From: CBDATB01 sp965199745
GTDB lineage: Bacteria > Bacteroidota > Bacteroidia > Cytophagales > Flammeovirgaceae
Length of the DNA stretch: 64,000 nt
Reading direction: 5' to 3'
Assembly (NCBI GenBank): GCA_965199745.1
Contig: CBDATB010000013.1
Location: 496,001-560,000 of the forward strand
Shown here: piece after piece, positions 52,659 through 62,619 of the stretch
Layout: each line of letters begins with the position of its first letter
Numbering within the stretch: position 1 is the first letter of the stretch
The notes under the pieces: generated by a model
What the model saw: the letters and a program-made list of their open reading frames with translations, nothing else
What the model was told of the DNA's origin: nothing
Database searches by the model: none
Position numbers and translations under genes: made by a program

Positions 52659-53072
52659 TTATTTATGCTTTAATAAAAAATGTACTTAATTTTATTTCTT
52701 TTTCAGTTTCGTTTATCAGTTTCATTATGTCCTTTAAAATATACTACCTACTCGTATATACTTTCTTCTAATTCTCCATCAGTAAAAGTGACCCATTTAA
52801 ACGTTTATAAAGTTGAAAAAAGTATAATAATACTTCTCTGCGTTCCCAACGGTTGAACAATTTAAGCATTAAAACAAGCTACAATAAGCATTTTTTCAAC
52901 TCAAAGTGGCTTTTAGTGGCAGTAAAGGACTAAAATCGCTTTGTGGAAGTATTAATTTTGTACCGTTAAGGTTCACTTTTTGAAGTTGGGCGTATGAGGT
53001 ATATGTAAGCATTTTTTGCATAAGTAGGTGATTTTCAATACTTTCTGAGATTATGTCGTCTCTTCCTTATAA
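52659..53072. other. Degenerate stretch in the defence region
   Basis: About 410 bases with no intact gene. On the minus strand around 52906-53030 a short open stretch reads MLTYTSYAQLQKVNLNGTKL followed by ILPQSDFSPLLP, which may be coding relic, but no family is recognised. Confidence 0.3.
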
Positions 53073-53534
53073 TGTCCTTTTGGATCTACCCCTTATATAT
53101 TAGATACAAAATTTAATGGCTATACCAAAAATGTATTTACTATAGCTGAAAATTACTTTTTTCACTCTTTTCTTGGAGCTATCAAACGTGAAGAACCCAT
53201 TGCAGGACTGCAATTTGACGAGATTTATACCAATGAAAATTATGGCAAAAAAGAGTTTGATATTATTTTGGAAAATGCTGAGGTGGTGATGTTGGTATCA
53301 GTCAAAACTACAATGTATCCCAAACATGTGTCTCAATTGATTCGTAAAGACCTACCCCTTATGAAAACGATTTATAAGGATAAAACAGTTTATGGAGCGA
53401 TTGCAGGATTGACTAATAGAGGTAAAATCAAAGATAGAGAAAAATTAGCAGGCAGAGGGGTGTATGTATTTTCTTTGTCAGAAGATCAAAACGTATCTCT
53501 GACCAATCCACAGGAGAAGCTCACGGCATTTTAA
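53073..53534 (+). pseudogene. 5'-truncated PD-(D/E)XK-like nuclease-domain protein
   Basis: An open frame after the TAA at 53070-53072 with no ATG. It reads FTIAENYFFHSFLGAIKREE, GKKEFDIILENAEVVMLVSV, KTTMYPKHVSQLIRKDLP and GAIAGLTNRGKIKDREKLAG. The order D(IIL)...x-V-K-T-T fits the restriction-like fold of a coiled-coil nuclease family common in Cyanobacteria and Bacteroidota, whose N-terminal coiled coil is missing here. The catalytic Glu of the ExK pair is Ser (VSVK), so activity is doubtful. A TTG at 53268 gives only the C-terminal half. Confidence 0.45.
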
Positions 53535-53556
53535 GTCTAAGGCTATTTACTTTACC

Positions 53557-53591
53557 GACTGCTTAATCATGTATTAGGCGGTCTTTTTTTT
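53557..53591 (+). terminator. Intrinsic terminator
   Basis: GACTGCTTAAT (53557-53567) pairs over 11 positions with ATTAGGCGGTC (53573-53583), two G-T pairs, five-base loop, followed by eight T. Strong terminator for the nuclease-like fragment. Confidence 0.75.
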
Positions 53592-53655
53592 GTTGTATTC
53601 AAATCAGAGGTGAGGTAAGATAGAGCTTGACACCATCTTTCTGACGATTTTTGTT

Positions 53656-53815
53656 CTAAGCAATATATAAAGCAAACCTAGCCAAGAAATTCTTTAAATC
53701 ACCTTTGATACTGATAGGTTCTCCCGTTTGAAATTCCCAATCTTCTCGTAGTTCTTCAATTTCATCATAGTATATATCAAAGAATCGATGGGTATCTATG
53801 TGATAGATAAAGACA
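53656..53815 (-). pseudogene. Unrecognised coding fragment downstream of hsdR
   Basis: On the minus strand, in a frame different from the hsdR end, it reads HIDTHRFFDIYYDEIEELRE followed by DWEFQTGEPISIKGDLKNFL and a stop at 53656-53658. This resembles the C-terminus of a small conserved protein that I have seen in Bacteroidota without known function. The N-terminus is missing. Confidence 0.35.
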
Positions 53816-55716
53816 ATCGTTTTGTAGAATCTATGATAAACTGTTTAAATGTTTCATCGGTACGATATAATTTATAGAGTTCTAATCCATTTACTCTTTG
53901 TTTTTCCATTACGTGATCTACAATTTTTTTATAGGCGATTTCGCTATTTTGTTTATCAGTGTTGTTTAATACCTTTTGTTTAAAGTCAGGATGAGTTTGT
54001 ACACTTTGGGTTAGTAGAATCAATCTAGCCCTTTGCTCTTCTGGTGTTTCATTCCAACCTTGGAACCATCGCTCATTAAATTGTTTGATAATCTCATCTA
54101 AAAGATCTTTTTCTTTTTCAGAGCCATGAGCTCCTCTAGGATTAGGATTTCGTGGGTTTTCTATCTCATAATAGCTTTTGTACGTGGTATAATTAGCTAA
54201 TACGTCTAAGATAAATCCTTCTTCTATGGCTTGTTTCATCGAATACAAATGAAAGAGGACAAATGATCCATCTTCTTTAGAGATGCCAAAACGCTCTAAG
54301 GTGCTATTTTTAGGTGTAGCAGTGAAGGCAAAATGAGAGGCATTTTCTTTCATTTTCCTAGCTTGGATGGCTTTTAATATCTTGTCTTGTATATCTTCAA
54401 CGTCTTCATCTGTTTTTATGTCTATAGCTTCATTCATCTTACCTGCTGCGGTACCACTCTGTGAACTATGTGCCTCTATCTATAATCACCGCAAAGCGTT
54501 TGTCGCTCAGATCTGATATTCCATCTACTATATAAGGAAATTTCTGAATGGTAGTAATGATAATCTTCTTTCCTTGCTCCAAGTTATCTTTTAGTTCTCT
54601 TGATGAATGAGCATGAGCTACTATGTTTTTAACTTGATTAAATTGTTTGATGTTATCCTTAATCTGCCTATCTAGTAAACGTCTATCAGTCACCACAATC
54701 ACTGAATCAAACAAAGGAATATCTAATCCTCTTGCACCCTGTATATTCTTTTTCGTAGGGTAGCATTCTGTAAGCTGAAATGCCGACCATGTGATGGAAT
54801 TAGATTTACCCGATCCAGCCGAATGCTGAATGAGATAGGTTTGTCCTACGCCATGCGTAGAAACATCATGTATAATTTGACGTACTACATCTAGTTGATG
54901 GTAACGTGGAAAAAATAAGGGTGCGTTTGCTTAAAGCATCTGTACCTTTACCATCAAATCTTACAAAATGTTGGATAATATTGATCAAACTTTCTTTACG
55001 AAGCACATCATCCCATAGGTAGGTTGTTTTATGACCAGATGGATTAGGGGGATTGCCTTTGCTATGATTGTGTCCTTTGTTGAAAGGTAGAAAAATAGAT
55101 TTTACCCCGTCCAACTTCGTACACATATAAACTTCGTCTGTATCTACAGCCAGATGAACGATACAACGACCAAAGTTAAGCAATGGTTGGCGTATATCTC
55201 TACTGGTCTTGTATTGTTTTATGCTGTGTACTCTTGCGTTTTGTCCTGTCCATTGATTTTTTAGTTCTAAAGTAGCGATGGATATACCATTGATAAACAA
55301 CACCATATCTATATCTTCTCTGGCATTGTCTTGGTTGTATGCTACTTGGCGTATCACACTAAATCGATTTTGCTCAAAATTATCTTTGGCACTTTGACTA
55401 CTACTTACCACCGGCATTTCGTAGAGCAAGGTAAGTTTCACATCATCCACATGAAGCCCTTTACGAAGTAACTCCAATACCCCTTCTTTCTTTATGATAC
55501 GGTCGTAACGCTCTAAGATCTTGCGTTTCCAATCCGCACTACGTTGTAGTTTTTCCAACGCTTCAGCCTGTGTAGCCTGTAGAAAATCCCAAAACCGTAC
55601 TTCATTAATGCATACCTAGCATTAAAGTCATTTCTATTTCCTGCTACATATCCGTTTTGTTGTAATGCTTTTTCGATAGTGCTTTCTAAGGCTTCCTCGT
55701 TGGTTTTTGATACCAT
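53796..55716 (-). pseudogene. hsdR: Type I restriction endonuclease subunit HsdR, decayed
   Basis: ATP-dependent translocase/nuclease subunit. Pieces in order on the minus strand: the N-terminus (55716-55513), the nuclease domain with REDIDMVLFINGISIATLEL and KNQW (D...ExK, 55558-54866), Walker A HSAGSGKS near 54820, motor pieces with VIVVTDRRLLDRQIKDNIKQ (54714-54466), a DEAH box at 54475-54490, and the C-terminal region with FNERWFQGWNETPEEQRARL (54437-53796). At least three frame breaks are needed. Motor motifs between ANYTTYKSYYEIE and EKEKDLLDEI are missing, so an internal deletion is likely. Total length is about 640 codons against roughly 1000 normally. Confidence 0.8.
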
Positions 55717-55728
55717 AATAGAGACGTT

Positions 55729-56433
55729 TTAGTTGATGATTTTAATTTTACCTGTCACTGCACTATCTATCAAGGTGGCTTTATAATCTTTCAGTTTTTC
55801 TATTTGAGTGTGTTGCATAGTGATGGCTTGGTCTATCTTCGCTATTTCTTTATCTAAAAAATCGGTGATGGCTATTTGCTCATCTAATGTAGGTGGAATC
55901 CAAACAAAAGTTTCTCCTAATATTGATTGTGTAATACTAAATACTTTAACGCCCTTTACCTTTTGTCTTATTTGGTTTCTAAATGAGAGCGAATCAATAC
56001 AACAAGCCATAAATCTTGGATGATTTCTATTTTTGAGTCTAGCAATCACAGTATGATAGCCCGCAAAAGTTTTTTCATTACTATTTAAATAAGTAAAATT
56101 ACCTGACCCCTCAATATCTTCGGAAGTATCTGCAAAAATAAAATTTCCTTTTGTGATTAAGGCATTAGGTGTTTTTTCAACATATTTCATGTTTACATAT
56201 TTTAAATCATGGATATCTGGATTAACTTCAAACCCATATTTTGAATGAATTTCACCATAATTAACACATGGGATACCCTTTTCTTCCAAGTTTGCTTTTG
56301 TGATTGTAAGCCCTTTACTTAATTTAAAAAAATATTTAAAACCTCTCACCTCCCAATGCTCTGGTATCTCCCCTAGCCATTCTACACCAGAGTCTTTGTA
56401 GTTTTCGTATGTTTTATGCTGAGTGGTTTTCAT
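55729..56433 (-). CDS. hsdS: Type I restriction specificity subunit HsdS, half-size
   Basis: Recognises the DNA target for the HsdM/HsdR complex. The 234-residue protein has one target-recognition domain, opened by YKDSGVEWLGEIPEHWEV and closed by the conserved helix DEQIAITDFLDKEIAKIDQA, IEKLKDYKATLIDSAVTGKI. Normal HsdS has two such units in about 400 residues, so this is a half-S protein that would have to dimerise, or the product of a deletion. The frame is intact although hsdM and hsdR on both sides are broken. It overlaps the hsdM end by 4 bases. Confidence 0.85.
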   Translation of the reverse strand: MKTTQHKTYENYKDSGVEWLGEIPEHWEVRGFKYFFKLSKGLTITKANLEEKGIPCVNYGEIHSKYGFEVNPDIHDLKYVNMKYVEKTPNALITKGNFIFADTSEDIEGSGNFTYLNSNEKTFAGYHTVIARLKNRNHPRFMACCIDSLSFRNQIRQKVKGVKVFSITQSILGETFVWIPPTLDEQIAITDFLDKEIAKIDQAITMQHTQIEKLKDYKATLIDSAVTGKIKIIN

Positions 56434-58690
56434 TTTTTTAGATTTGGTATGTTCTTAATCAAGCCTTCATTCTCATGCTCCAAAGATAAGATTTCTTCAC
56501 TCACCTCCGCCAATGAGCGTAAGGGTTTGTGATGATAAAAATACTTATTAAAGCTAATCTCGTAGCCTATTTTGGTTTTATCTAAATCTATCCATGCCTC
56601 ATCTACATGGGGTTTTACTTCATCTTGGAGTATGCTTTGGTCGAGAGAAATCGTCTCATAGTCTCTTAGGTCTGTATAGGCTTCGTAGGTGATATATTCG
56701 TCTGGCTTTTCGGTAGGATAATACCCAAAGTGTGGCAAATCATCCACTTTACAATTTAATTTATCTAATAATCTATCTAGGCTATTTCCTTTGATTTTTT
56801 TCTGGTTTTTAATCACTCTCTCTGCGGTTTCATCATACCAACTTACAGCATCTAGTATTTTATTTTTTGACTTATTGTAATTTTTATACCTCGTGTTTTT
56901 ATTACTTCATTAATTTTTACTTTGAATAGATTATAATCATTAAATATTTCACTACCTACTTCATTCAATAAAATTTCTGCATATTCCAAAAGTTTTTTCC
57001 TTTCTTCCCAAGTATTAGAATTTGTAAGTAGCTTTAATTTTTTTTCGGTTAAGTTCAAGTCATTTTTCTTCACACCAATCTAAAATATTACGTTCATAAG
57101 AGCTTAAATTTTCATAAATGTGATCTCCATATATGTAATATGCCCACTCCATTGGTTTTTCAATATCTTTTTCATAGCGTAGTTCTTCTATTTTTGATTG
57201 AGTTAATCGAGCTTTAAGGCGTTTAGGACGTTGAATAGTTACTTTATAATAACCAAATTCATTGTTATTAAATACTTTTGCTGTGAGGCTATCCTCGTCG
57301 GCTCGTTCTATGGTTTCAAAGTTCATATAAGCATCACGGATGCGTTGGATATTTTCAGAGTGCAGTTCACAGTTTTTATTACCAAGATTTTTCCTGAGTT
57401 TTACAAATTGCTTGGAAGCGTCTATCAATAGAACTTTACCTTGTCGTTTCTTTTCTTTATTATTGGTTACTATCCATATATAGGTAGTAATACCAGTGCT
57501 GTAAAACATATTATTAGGGAGCTGGATAATGCAATCTAACATATCGTTTTCTATAATATAACGTCTGATATTACTTTCTCCACCTCCTGCATCACCCGTA
57601 AACAAACTAGAACCGTCATGTACCGAAGCGGTGCGAGCTCCCTGTGGATTATCATCTAACGTTTTCATTTTACTTATCATTTCCATGAGGAAGAGTAATT
57701 GCCCATCGGAGGTACGTGGCGTAGCATCCACCGTTTCTTCCATCCCCCAGTAATTATCTAATTGAATTTCAAATCGTGGGTCTATAATGCTCTTACCATC
57801 TTTGATATACTTTTCGTCTGTTTTCCAAGATTTACATAAGGTGGATTCGAAAGCATAAAATCAAAACGAGTCCCTTCAAATTCATCAGTAGCTAACGTGG
57901 AACCTAACCTGATATTTTCAGGGTCATTGCCTTTTATCATCATATCTGATTTACATATAGCAAAAGTTTCTGGATTTCTTTCTTTACCATACAGGTATAC
58001 ATCAGATTTGGTGGCTTTTATCTCGCCTTCTGGGTCTTTGATAAAGTTTTGGGATTCAGTAAGCATACCTCCTGAACCACAAGCAGGATCATAAATGGTA
58101 ATTACTGGAGAAATTTGAGTTTTGACTGGTTCAAAAACGATGTGAGTCATCAGATCTATTACCTCTCGAGGTGTAAAATGTTATCCAGATTCTTCATTGT
58201 TTTTTTTCATTAAATTTTCTAATAAGCTCTTCAAATACATAACCCATCCCTAAATTACTCAAAGGTGTTAATTTTCTACCCTCAGGATCTTTTTTTTCAA
58301 TAGGTGTAAGATGATATATGGCGAGATAAACTTTTCTAACACATCCAAAAGAACATCATTATCAGCCATGTGTCTTACTTGGCTTTTTAACTTAAACTTA
58401 TCAATAATCTCTTTTACATTTGGGCTAAAACCATCAAGATAGTCTTCAAAATTGGCTTGAAGGATTTGTTGACTATTCGTAGCCGTACTATGAAGATTTT
58501 GTAATGTCCATTTACTCACGTTGTAAAACACTTATTCACTAGCTCTCTGCAAACCTCCATCGTCTAATTCTGTAAAACCCGCTTCCTCTCTTTGGAAACG
58601 TAATTCTTCTATTACCTTATCTTTGGTAGATTCTAATAAGGGAAGTAATGTTAGTTTCTTGTATTTTCTAATATTTTCTTATAGTACTTA
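56430..58690 (-). pseudogene. hsdM: Type I restriction methyltransferase HsdM, decayed and 5'-truncated
   Basis: N6-adenine methyltransferase subunit. Read on the minus strand: STKDKVIEELRFQRE from about 58640, VSKWTLQNLHSTATNSQQIL (58531-58268), GYVFEELIRKFNE and HFTPREVIDLM near 58150-58250, SAM motif YDPACGSGGMLTE and catalytic NPPY (58150-57782), LDNYWGMEETVDATPRTSD (57743-57060) and the C-terminal DEAWIDLDKTKIGYEISF (56816-56430). There are in-frame TAA codons near 58532 and at the GEHF motif, plus at least four single-base frameshifts, several in A runs. About the first 45 residues are absent where the integrated element begins. Confidence 0.85.
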
Positions 58691-58763
58691 AAATAAGATA
58701 TTTACAAGCATATTGATTTAGATATTTTCTTTTAGTGTATTGATATTTTGCTTATGAGATAAA

Positions 58764-59900
58764 ATGAGGGACAAACTAATTGATAGTTTTATGAAAACTA
58801 AAAAGCAAAATATCAGGGTAAGACAAAAGGAGTTAGCCAATGGTAACAAAAGCCTCTTTTTGGATATTTACTGGAATGGCAAGAGAACCAAAGAATATTT
58901 AAAACTTTGCTTAGTCAAACCAAAATCAGCTTTGGATAGGGATAACAATAAACAGACCCTTGCCCTTGCTGAAAATATCAGAGCCAAAAGACAAACCGAG
59001 TTACAAAATGATAATTGGGGATTTGCCAATGACTTTAAACAGGATACCAATTTTATAGAATACTTTAAACTCCTGACAGAAAAGAGGAAAGAGAGTACAG
59101 GGAATTATGGTAATTGGGACAGTACATTAAAGCACTTGATTAGGTTTTGTGATAAGAATACAACTTTTAGGGATGTGGATATAGATTTTGTTGAACGCTT
59201 TAAAGACTATTTACAAAATATAGCCAAAACAAAAAGCAATCAACTACTTGCACAAAATAGCCAAAATTCCTATTTCAATAATTTTAGAGCCTGTATAAAC
59301 CAAGCCTTTGAGGATAGAATAATACCAGATAATCCAGTAAGGAGGGTAAAAGCAATTAAAGCAGGAGAACCCAAAAGGGAATATTTGACCCTATCAGAAC
59401 TCAAAGAACTGGTAAAAGTAGATTGTAGATACCCTATGCTAAAAAACACCTTTCTATTCTCTTGCATTACTGGTATGAGGTGGTCAGATATTAATAAAAT
59501 GGTTTGGTCAGAAGTGAGAAAACAAGGAGAGGGATATAGAATAGTTTTTAAGCAAAAAAAGACAGGAGGGCAAGAGTATTTAGATATAAACCAACAAGCA
59601 AGAGATTATTTAGGAGAGGAGGTCAACCCAGAGGATAGAGTTTTTAAGGGTTTAAAATATTCAGCTTGGCACAATGTAGAACTCAATAAATGGATGATGA
59701 GAGCAGGGATAACCAAAGAGATAACTTTTCATTGTGCAAGACACACCTTTGCCGTTCTACAATTAGAGTTAGGTACAGGGATATATACTGTTTCTAAGTT
59801 ATTGGGGCATAAAGAGATTAAGACCACCCAGATATATGCTAAGATTATGGATACCAAGAAAAAGGAGGCAATGGATAAAATACCTAATATTAGTATTTGA
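58764..59900 (+). CDS. int: Tyrosine recombinase (phage-type integrase)
   Basis: Catalyses site-specific integration and excision of the element. The 378-residue protein has an N-terminal arm-binding domain (RQKELANGNKSLFLDIYWNG), a SAM-like core-binding domain (residues about 90-190) and the catalytic domain with Arg in CITGMRWSDINK, HxxR in FHCARHTFAVLQLE, His in LLGHKEIKTT and the nucleophile Tyr in QIYAKIMD. It belongs to the Bacteroidetes group of SAM-like integrases. It lies next to the truncated hsdM 5' end, so hsdM is the likely insertion point. Confidence 0.9.
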   Translation: MRDKLIDSFMKTKKQNIRVRQKELANGNKSLFLDIYWNGKRTKEYLKLCLVKPKSALDRDNNKQTLALAENIRAKRQTELQNDNWGFANDFKQDTNFIEYFKLLTEKRKESTGNYGNWDSTLKHLIRFCDKNTTFRDVDIDFVERFKDYLQNIAKTKSNQLLAQNSQNSYFNNFRACINQAFEDRIIPDNPVRRVKAIKAGEPKREYLTLSELKELVKVDCRYPMLKNTFLFSCITGMRWSDINKMVWSEVRKQGEGYRIVFKQKKTGGQEYLDINQQARDYLGEEVNPEDRVFKGLKYSAWHNVELNKWMMRAGITKEITFHCARHTFAVLQLELGTGIYTVSKLLGHKEIKTTQIYAKIMDTKKKEAMDKIPNISI

Positions 59901-59904
59901 AACT

Positions 59905-60642
59905 ATGGCAGACAAAAAAATTAAAACAGAAGCAAGGTTTGTAAATGATGAAAAAAAATTAGCAACAGGTTTTGCATTTCTTGATAATTATTCTGAAAGT
60001 GATTTTGAAGAAATAAAAGAGTATTTCAAAAAAAGAATAAAACTTATTCAAAATGAAATGCTACCAGAACATGCAGAAATATTTGCTAATTGTTTAGGTA
60101 AGGAATTAGATATGAAAGACCTTAGCATTGATGATTTTGCTAAGTGGACACTTTACAACAAAAAAATCATATTTAAAGGCAAAGTAGAACGTTCAGAACT
60201 AATTGAGTGGGCAAAAGAGTACAAAAAAGAACAGGATGCTTTTATAAAAAAACAACTGAGTACAGGAGACGTAATAAAGGGTTTTGAAAGTAATTTGACA
60301 GACGAACAAATAAAGGCTCTGTATAAAGAACTACAAGCTACCTATATTAACACAACACTAAATAATTTTAGGGAGATATTTAAACCTCATCAACTAAGTA
60401 ATAATTTCAAACCTATTGAAAGGAAAACGAAGTTTACAGTTAGGTTACTTGCTTACTTTGTTGTTACCTTATTTAAGAGGTCAAACCCTAAATACCCAAG
60501 TATTACACAAAGAACCTTTAAGGATGCAGAGAATATTAGCCAAGCTAAAGACGGCTATGAAAATAGTAAAACTGGTAAGCCAAGAGGACACCAAGATATT
60601 GACAAAATATTAGAACCATACCTACTTAAAAAGACCTCCTAA
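59905..60642 (+). CDS. Hypothetical protein of the integrated element
   Basis: Start placed at the ATG 4 bases after the integrase stop (MADKKIKTEARFVNDEKKLA), giving 245 residues; the longer frame overlaps the integrase. It is a helical, lysine- and glutamate-rich soluble protein with no TM helix and no motif I recognise. Coupled to int and followed by a terminator, so the two form one transcript. A regulatory or accessory recombination role is only guessed from position. Confidence 0.6.
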   Translation: MADKKIKTEARFVNDEKKLATGFAFLDNYSESDFEEIKEYFKKRIKLIQNEMLPEHAEIFANCLGKELDMKDLSIDDFAKWTLYNKKIIFKGKVERSELIEWAKEYKKEQDAFIKKQLSTGDVIKGFESNLTDEQIKALYKELQATYINTTLNNFREIFKPHQLSNNFKPIERKTKFTVRLLAYFVVTLFKRSNPKYPSITQRTFKDAENISQAKDGYENSKTGKPRGHQDIDKILEPYLLKKTS

Positions 60643-60646
60643 ATAT

Positions 60647-60671
60647 CCTTTATACACTTTTAGTATAAAGG
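60647..60671 (+). terminator. Terminator after the integrase operon
   Basis: CCTTTATAC and GTATAAAGG pair perfectly around a seven-base loop; a further AGACC/GGTCT pair can extend the stem. It is followed by a T-rich stretch (CTATTTTAAT) and ends the int transcript. Confidence 0.65.
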
Positions 60672-60735
60672 GGTCTCTATTTTAATACTTTCCAATCTTT
60701 CTGATTTTTGCCTTGTAATTACAAATAACCAAAAA

Positions 60736-60750
60736 GGTTAGCAGCTAACC
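60736..60750. promoter_or_regulatory. Palindrome GGTTAGCAGCTAACC, possible operator
   Basis: A perfect 7-bp inverted repeat with a single central base, 30 bases before the HTH gene at 60780. It is a natural binding site for an element-encoded DNA-binding protein, perhaps the HTH protein itself. Confidence 0.45.
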
Positions 60751-60779
60751 ATATTGTTTAATCTTAAAAAATTTTCAAT

Positions 60780-61073
60780 ATGGAAGATTTACAGACCATT
60801 GATAAGAGGCTTGAAAAGATAGAAAGGCTATTATCAATTTCAAAAGATGTGTTCAACATTGATGAGTTAGCAGAGTTTACAGGGCTTTCCAAGAGCCATA
60901 TTTACAAGCTAACTCACAAGCTAAGAATACCATTTTACAAACAAGCCAAGCACCTGTATTTTGATAGGGCTGAAATTGTAGAATGGCTGAAAGAAAATCG
61001 CTTTGCTCCCTCTGATGAGATAGAGAAACAAGCAAGTACTTATGTAACGCTTAAAAAAGGAGGGGCAAAATGA
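60780..61073 (+). CDS. Excisionase-like helix-turn-helix protein
   Basis: A 97-residue protein with a short coiled N-terminus and a MerR/excisionase-type HTH_17 domain (FNIDELAEFTGLSKSHIYKL, IPFYKQAKHLYFDRAEIVEW, residues about 27-72). Such proteins act as excisionase or as regulator in Bacteroidota mobile elements. It overlaps the next ORF by 4 bases (ATGA). Confidence 0.75.
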   Translation: MEDLQTIDKRLEKIERLLSISKDVFNIDELAEFTGLSKSHIYKLTHKLRIPFYKQAKHLYFDRAEIVEWLKENRFAPSDEIEKQASTYVTLKKGGAK

Positions 61074-61531
61074 TACTTACAGACTACTACAAAGCTGAAA
61101 AGCTATTAGACAGAAAGACAAGATTTGATATTACCGCCTCTACTGGCGAATATGATTTGTTTGAAACGATTTTAGAGAACAAAAGAGGGTTCAACGTGGG
61201 GGGACTATCTCTAAACTTTGGTAAAAGACCTGACAAGTGGAAAGGCAAAGGAGATTATGCCTTAACCAAGAACAGGAATATAACCACTGTCATACGCCCA
61301 GATATTGAAAGTAATTTTGCTTATGGAGATATAAACGGAACGCAAGATGCCTGTATTATCATTTTTAAGCCCAGTTTTAAAGAAGTAACAGGCTTTGAGA
61401 TATTTATTGCCAGAGGGTACAGAAATGATAAAAACAGTCTTTGGAACAGTTTTATTGAGGGGGATTTAGATTTTGAGGTTAAGGCTCTTAGAGATAAAGC
61501 AGTTACTGAAAAAGTAACCCAAAATGATTAG
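61070..61531 (+). CDS. Hypothetical protein of the integrated element
   Basis: A 153-residue protein starting MILTDYYKAEKLLDRKTRFD with later GGLSLNFGKRPDKWKGKGDY and CIIIFKPSFKEVTGFEIFIA. It looks like a compact alpha/beta protein. Recurring hypothetical proteins of this type sit between excisionase and Rep genes in Bacteroidota elements; function unknown. It is translationally coupled to the HTH gene. Confidence 0.6.
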   Translation: MILTDYYKAEKLLDRKTRFDITASTGEYDLFETILENKRGFNVGGLSLNFGKRPDKWKGKGDYALTKNRNITTVIRPDIESNFAYGDINGTQDACIIIFKPSFKEVTGFEIFIARGYRNDKNSLWNSFIEGDLDFEVKALRDKAVTEKVTQND

Positions 61532-61548
61532 GTACAATGGATATACTG

Positions 61549-61586
61549 TATATGTTAAGGTGTATTCTCTACCCTGTTTTGGTAAC
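61549..61586 (+). repeat. Direct repeat copy A (38 bp) before rep
   Basis: Begins TATATGTTAAG and ends TTTTGGTAAC; 32 of 38 positions equal the copy at 62549-62586, exactly 1000 bases downstream. It ends 27 bases before the ATG at 61614 that I take as the Rep start. It may be a shared promoter/operator or a replication-related element. Confidence 0.65.
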
Positions 61587-61613
61587 TTTTTTCAGTTCAA
61601 AATAGGTAGGGTT

Positions 61614-62543
61614 ATGTATGATACTGTAAATATGACCCTATACCAGTCAGACTGCCCAAATACAGACTTCTTACATTCAGTACCTCCTCAAATAGAGGTT
61701 AGTAATGTAGGAAAAAATATGTATGGAGAGTATATAACAGGTTCTTTAGGTGGAAAGTTGGATATAAGGATTACAGAAAGAAGTGTAAAGATTTGTGATA
61801 ATAGTATTTGTAAATATTATTTGAGAGACAATTTTCAAACACTTTCAAGAGGAGATACAAAGAGAGCCATAGAGCAAATAAGTGATTGTTTAAAACTGCC
61901 TTTTGATAGAGCCAACCTCACAAGGATTGATGTTGCCCAAAACTTTGTAATGAGGTATGAGGAGAAACTATATTATCCCTATCTGGGAGAATTACCATAT
62001 TTCAATAGATTGGAGCAGGATAATGGCTTGTATTATAAAAATGGTAGGAAAACATCACTTTTTTATGGCAAGGAATATGAGCAAAAAGTAAAAGGAAATT
62101 TAATACCAGAATTATACAAGGATAAAAATGTTTTGAGGTATGAATACAGGCTACTGAAAAGGTTAGGAGAAACTTTGAATGAGCCAGAGGTAAAGGCTTA
62201 TATGCTTTATGATGAGGTCTTTTATTCAAAAATAGTAAGGATGTGGAAAGAGAATTATTTAAAAATTCACAAACTAAAATCTAAAATTAACGCTATGCCT
62301 CCCACAAATAGCAAAAAGGGGTTTATAGAAAATTTGGCTTATATGACTATTTCAGATATTGGACAGCCCCAAGTATTGAAAAAAATAAAGGAATGGCAAA
62401 GTATGAATGCAATAACAAAAAAACAGGCTTATGATTTGAGAAAGGGAGTTAAAGAAATTAGTAAAGTAACTTTTGATGAGCAAGGCAATGAACTAATCCA
62501 AGAGTTAGACAAAAAAATTATTCAAACTGCAAGATGTGCATAA
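61614..62543 (+). CDS. rep: Phage/plasmid replication initiation protein (phage X / G2P-like)
   Basis: Probably nicks or opens the element's origin. Start set at MYDTVNMTLYQSD (61614): the open frame reaches back to 61524 but that part overlaps the previous gene and the direct repeat. The 309-residue protein has LTRIDVAQNFVMRYEEKLYY, NGRKTSLFYGKEYEQKV and KNVLRYEYRLLKRLGETLNE, the R-I-D...N, K/YGKxxE and LR-E-R pattern of filamentous-phage gene II/phage X replication proteins. Its presence means the element can probably replicate when excised. Confidence 0.7.
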   Translation: MYDTVNMTLYQSDCPNTDFLHSVPPQIEVSNVGKNMYGEYITGSLGGKLDIRITERSVKICDNSICKYYLRDNFQTLSRGDTKRAIEQISDCLKLPFDRANLTRIDVAQNFVMRYEEKLYYPYLGELPYFNRLEQDNGLYYKNGRKTSLFYGKEYEQKVKGNLIPELYKDKNVLRYEYRLLKRLGETLNEPEVKAYMLYDEVFYSKIVRMWKENYLKIHKLKSKINAMPPTNSKKGFIENLAYMTISDIGQPQVLKKIKEWQSMNAITKKQAYDLRKGVKEISKVTFDEQGNELIQELDKKIIQTARCA

Positions 62544-62548
62544 ACTCC

Positions 62549-62586
62549 TATATGTTAAGATGTATTCTGCACCTCATTTTGGTAAC
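62549..62586 (+). repeat. Direct repeat copy B (38 bp) before the small terminase gene
   Basis: Same ends as copy A (TATATGTTAAG ... TTTTGGTAAC), six mismatches. It ends 33 bases before the ATG at 62620, almost the same spacing as copy A to the Rep start, which favours a shared transcription or translation control element. Confidence 0.65.
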
Positions 62587-62619
62587 CATACCTAAAACCA
62601 AGAACTAAAAACAAGCACA

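Noticed and set aside
61524..61613. Extended N-terminus of the Rep protein
   Set aside because: It overlaps the upstream gene and includes the 38-bp repeat that recurs before the next gene, so it is control DNA rather than coding sequence.
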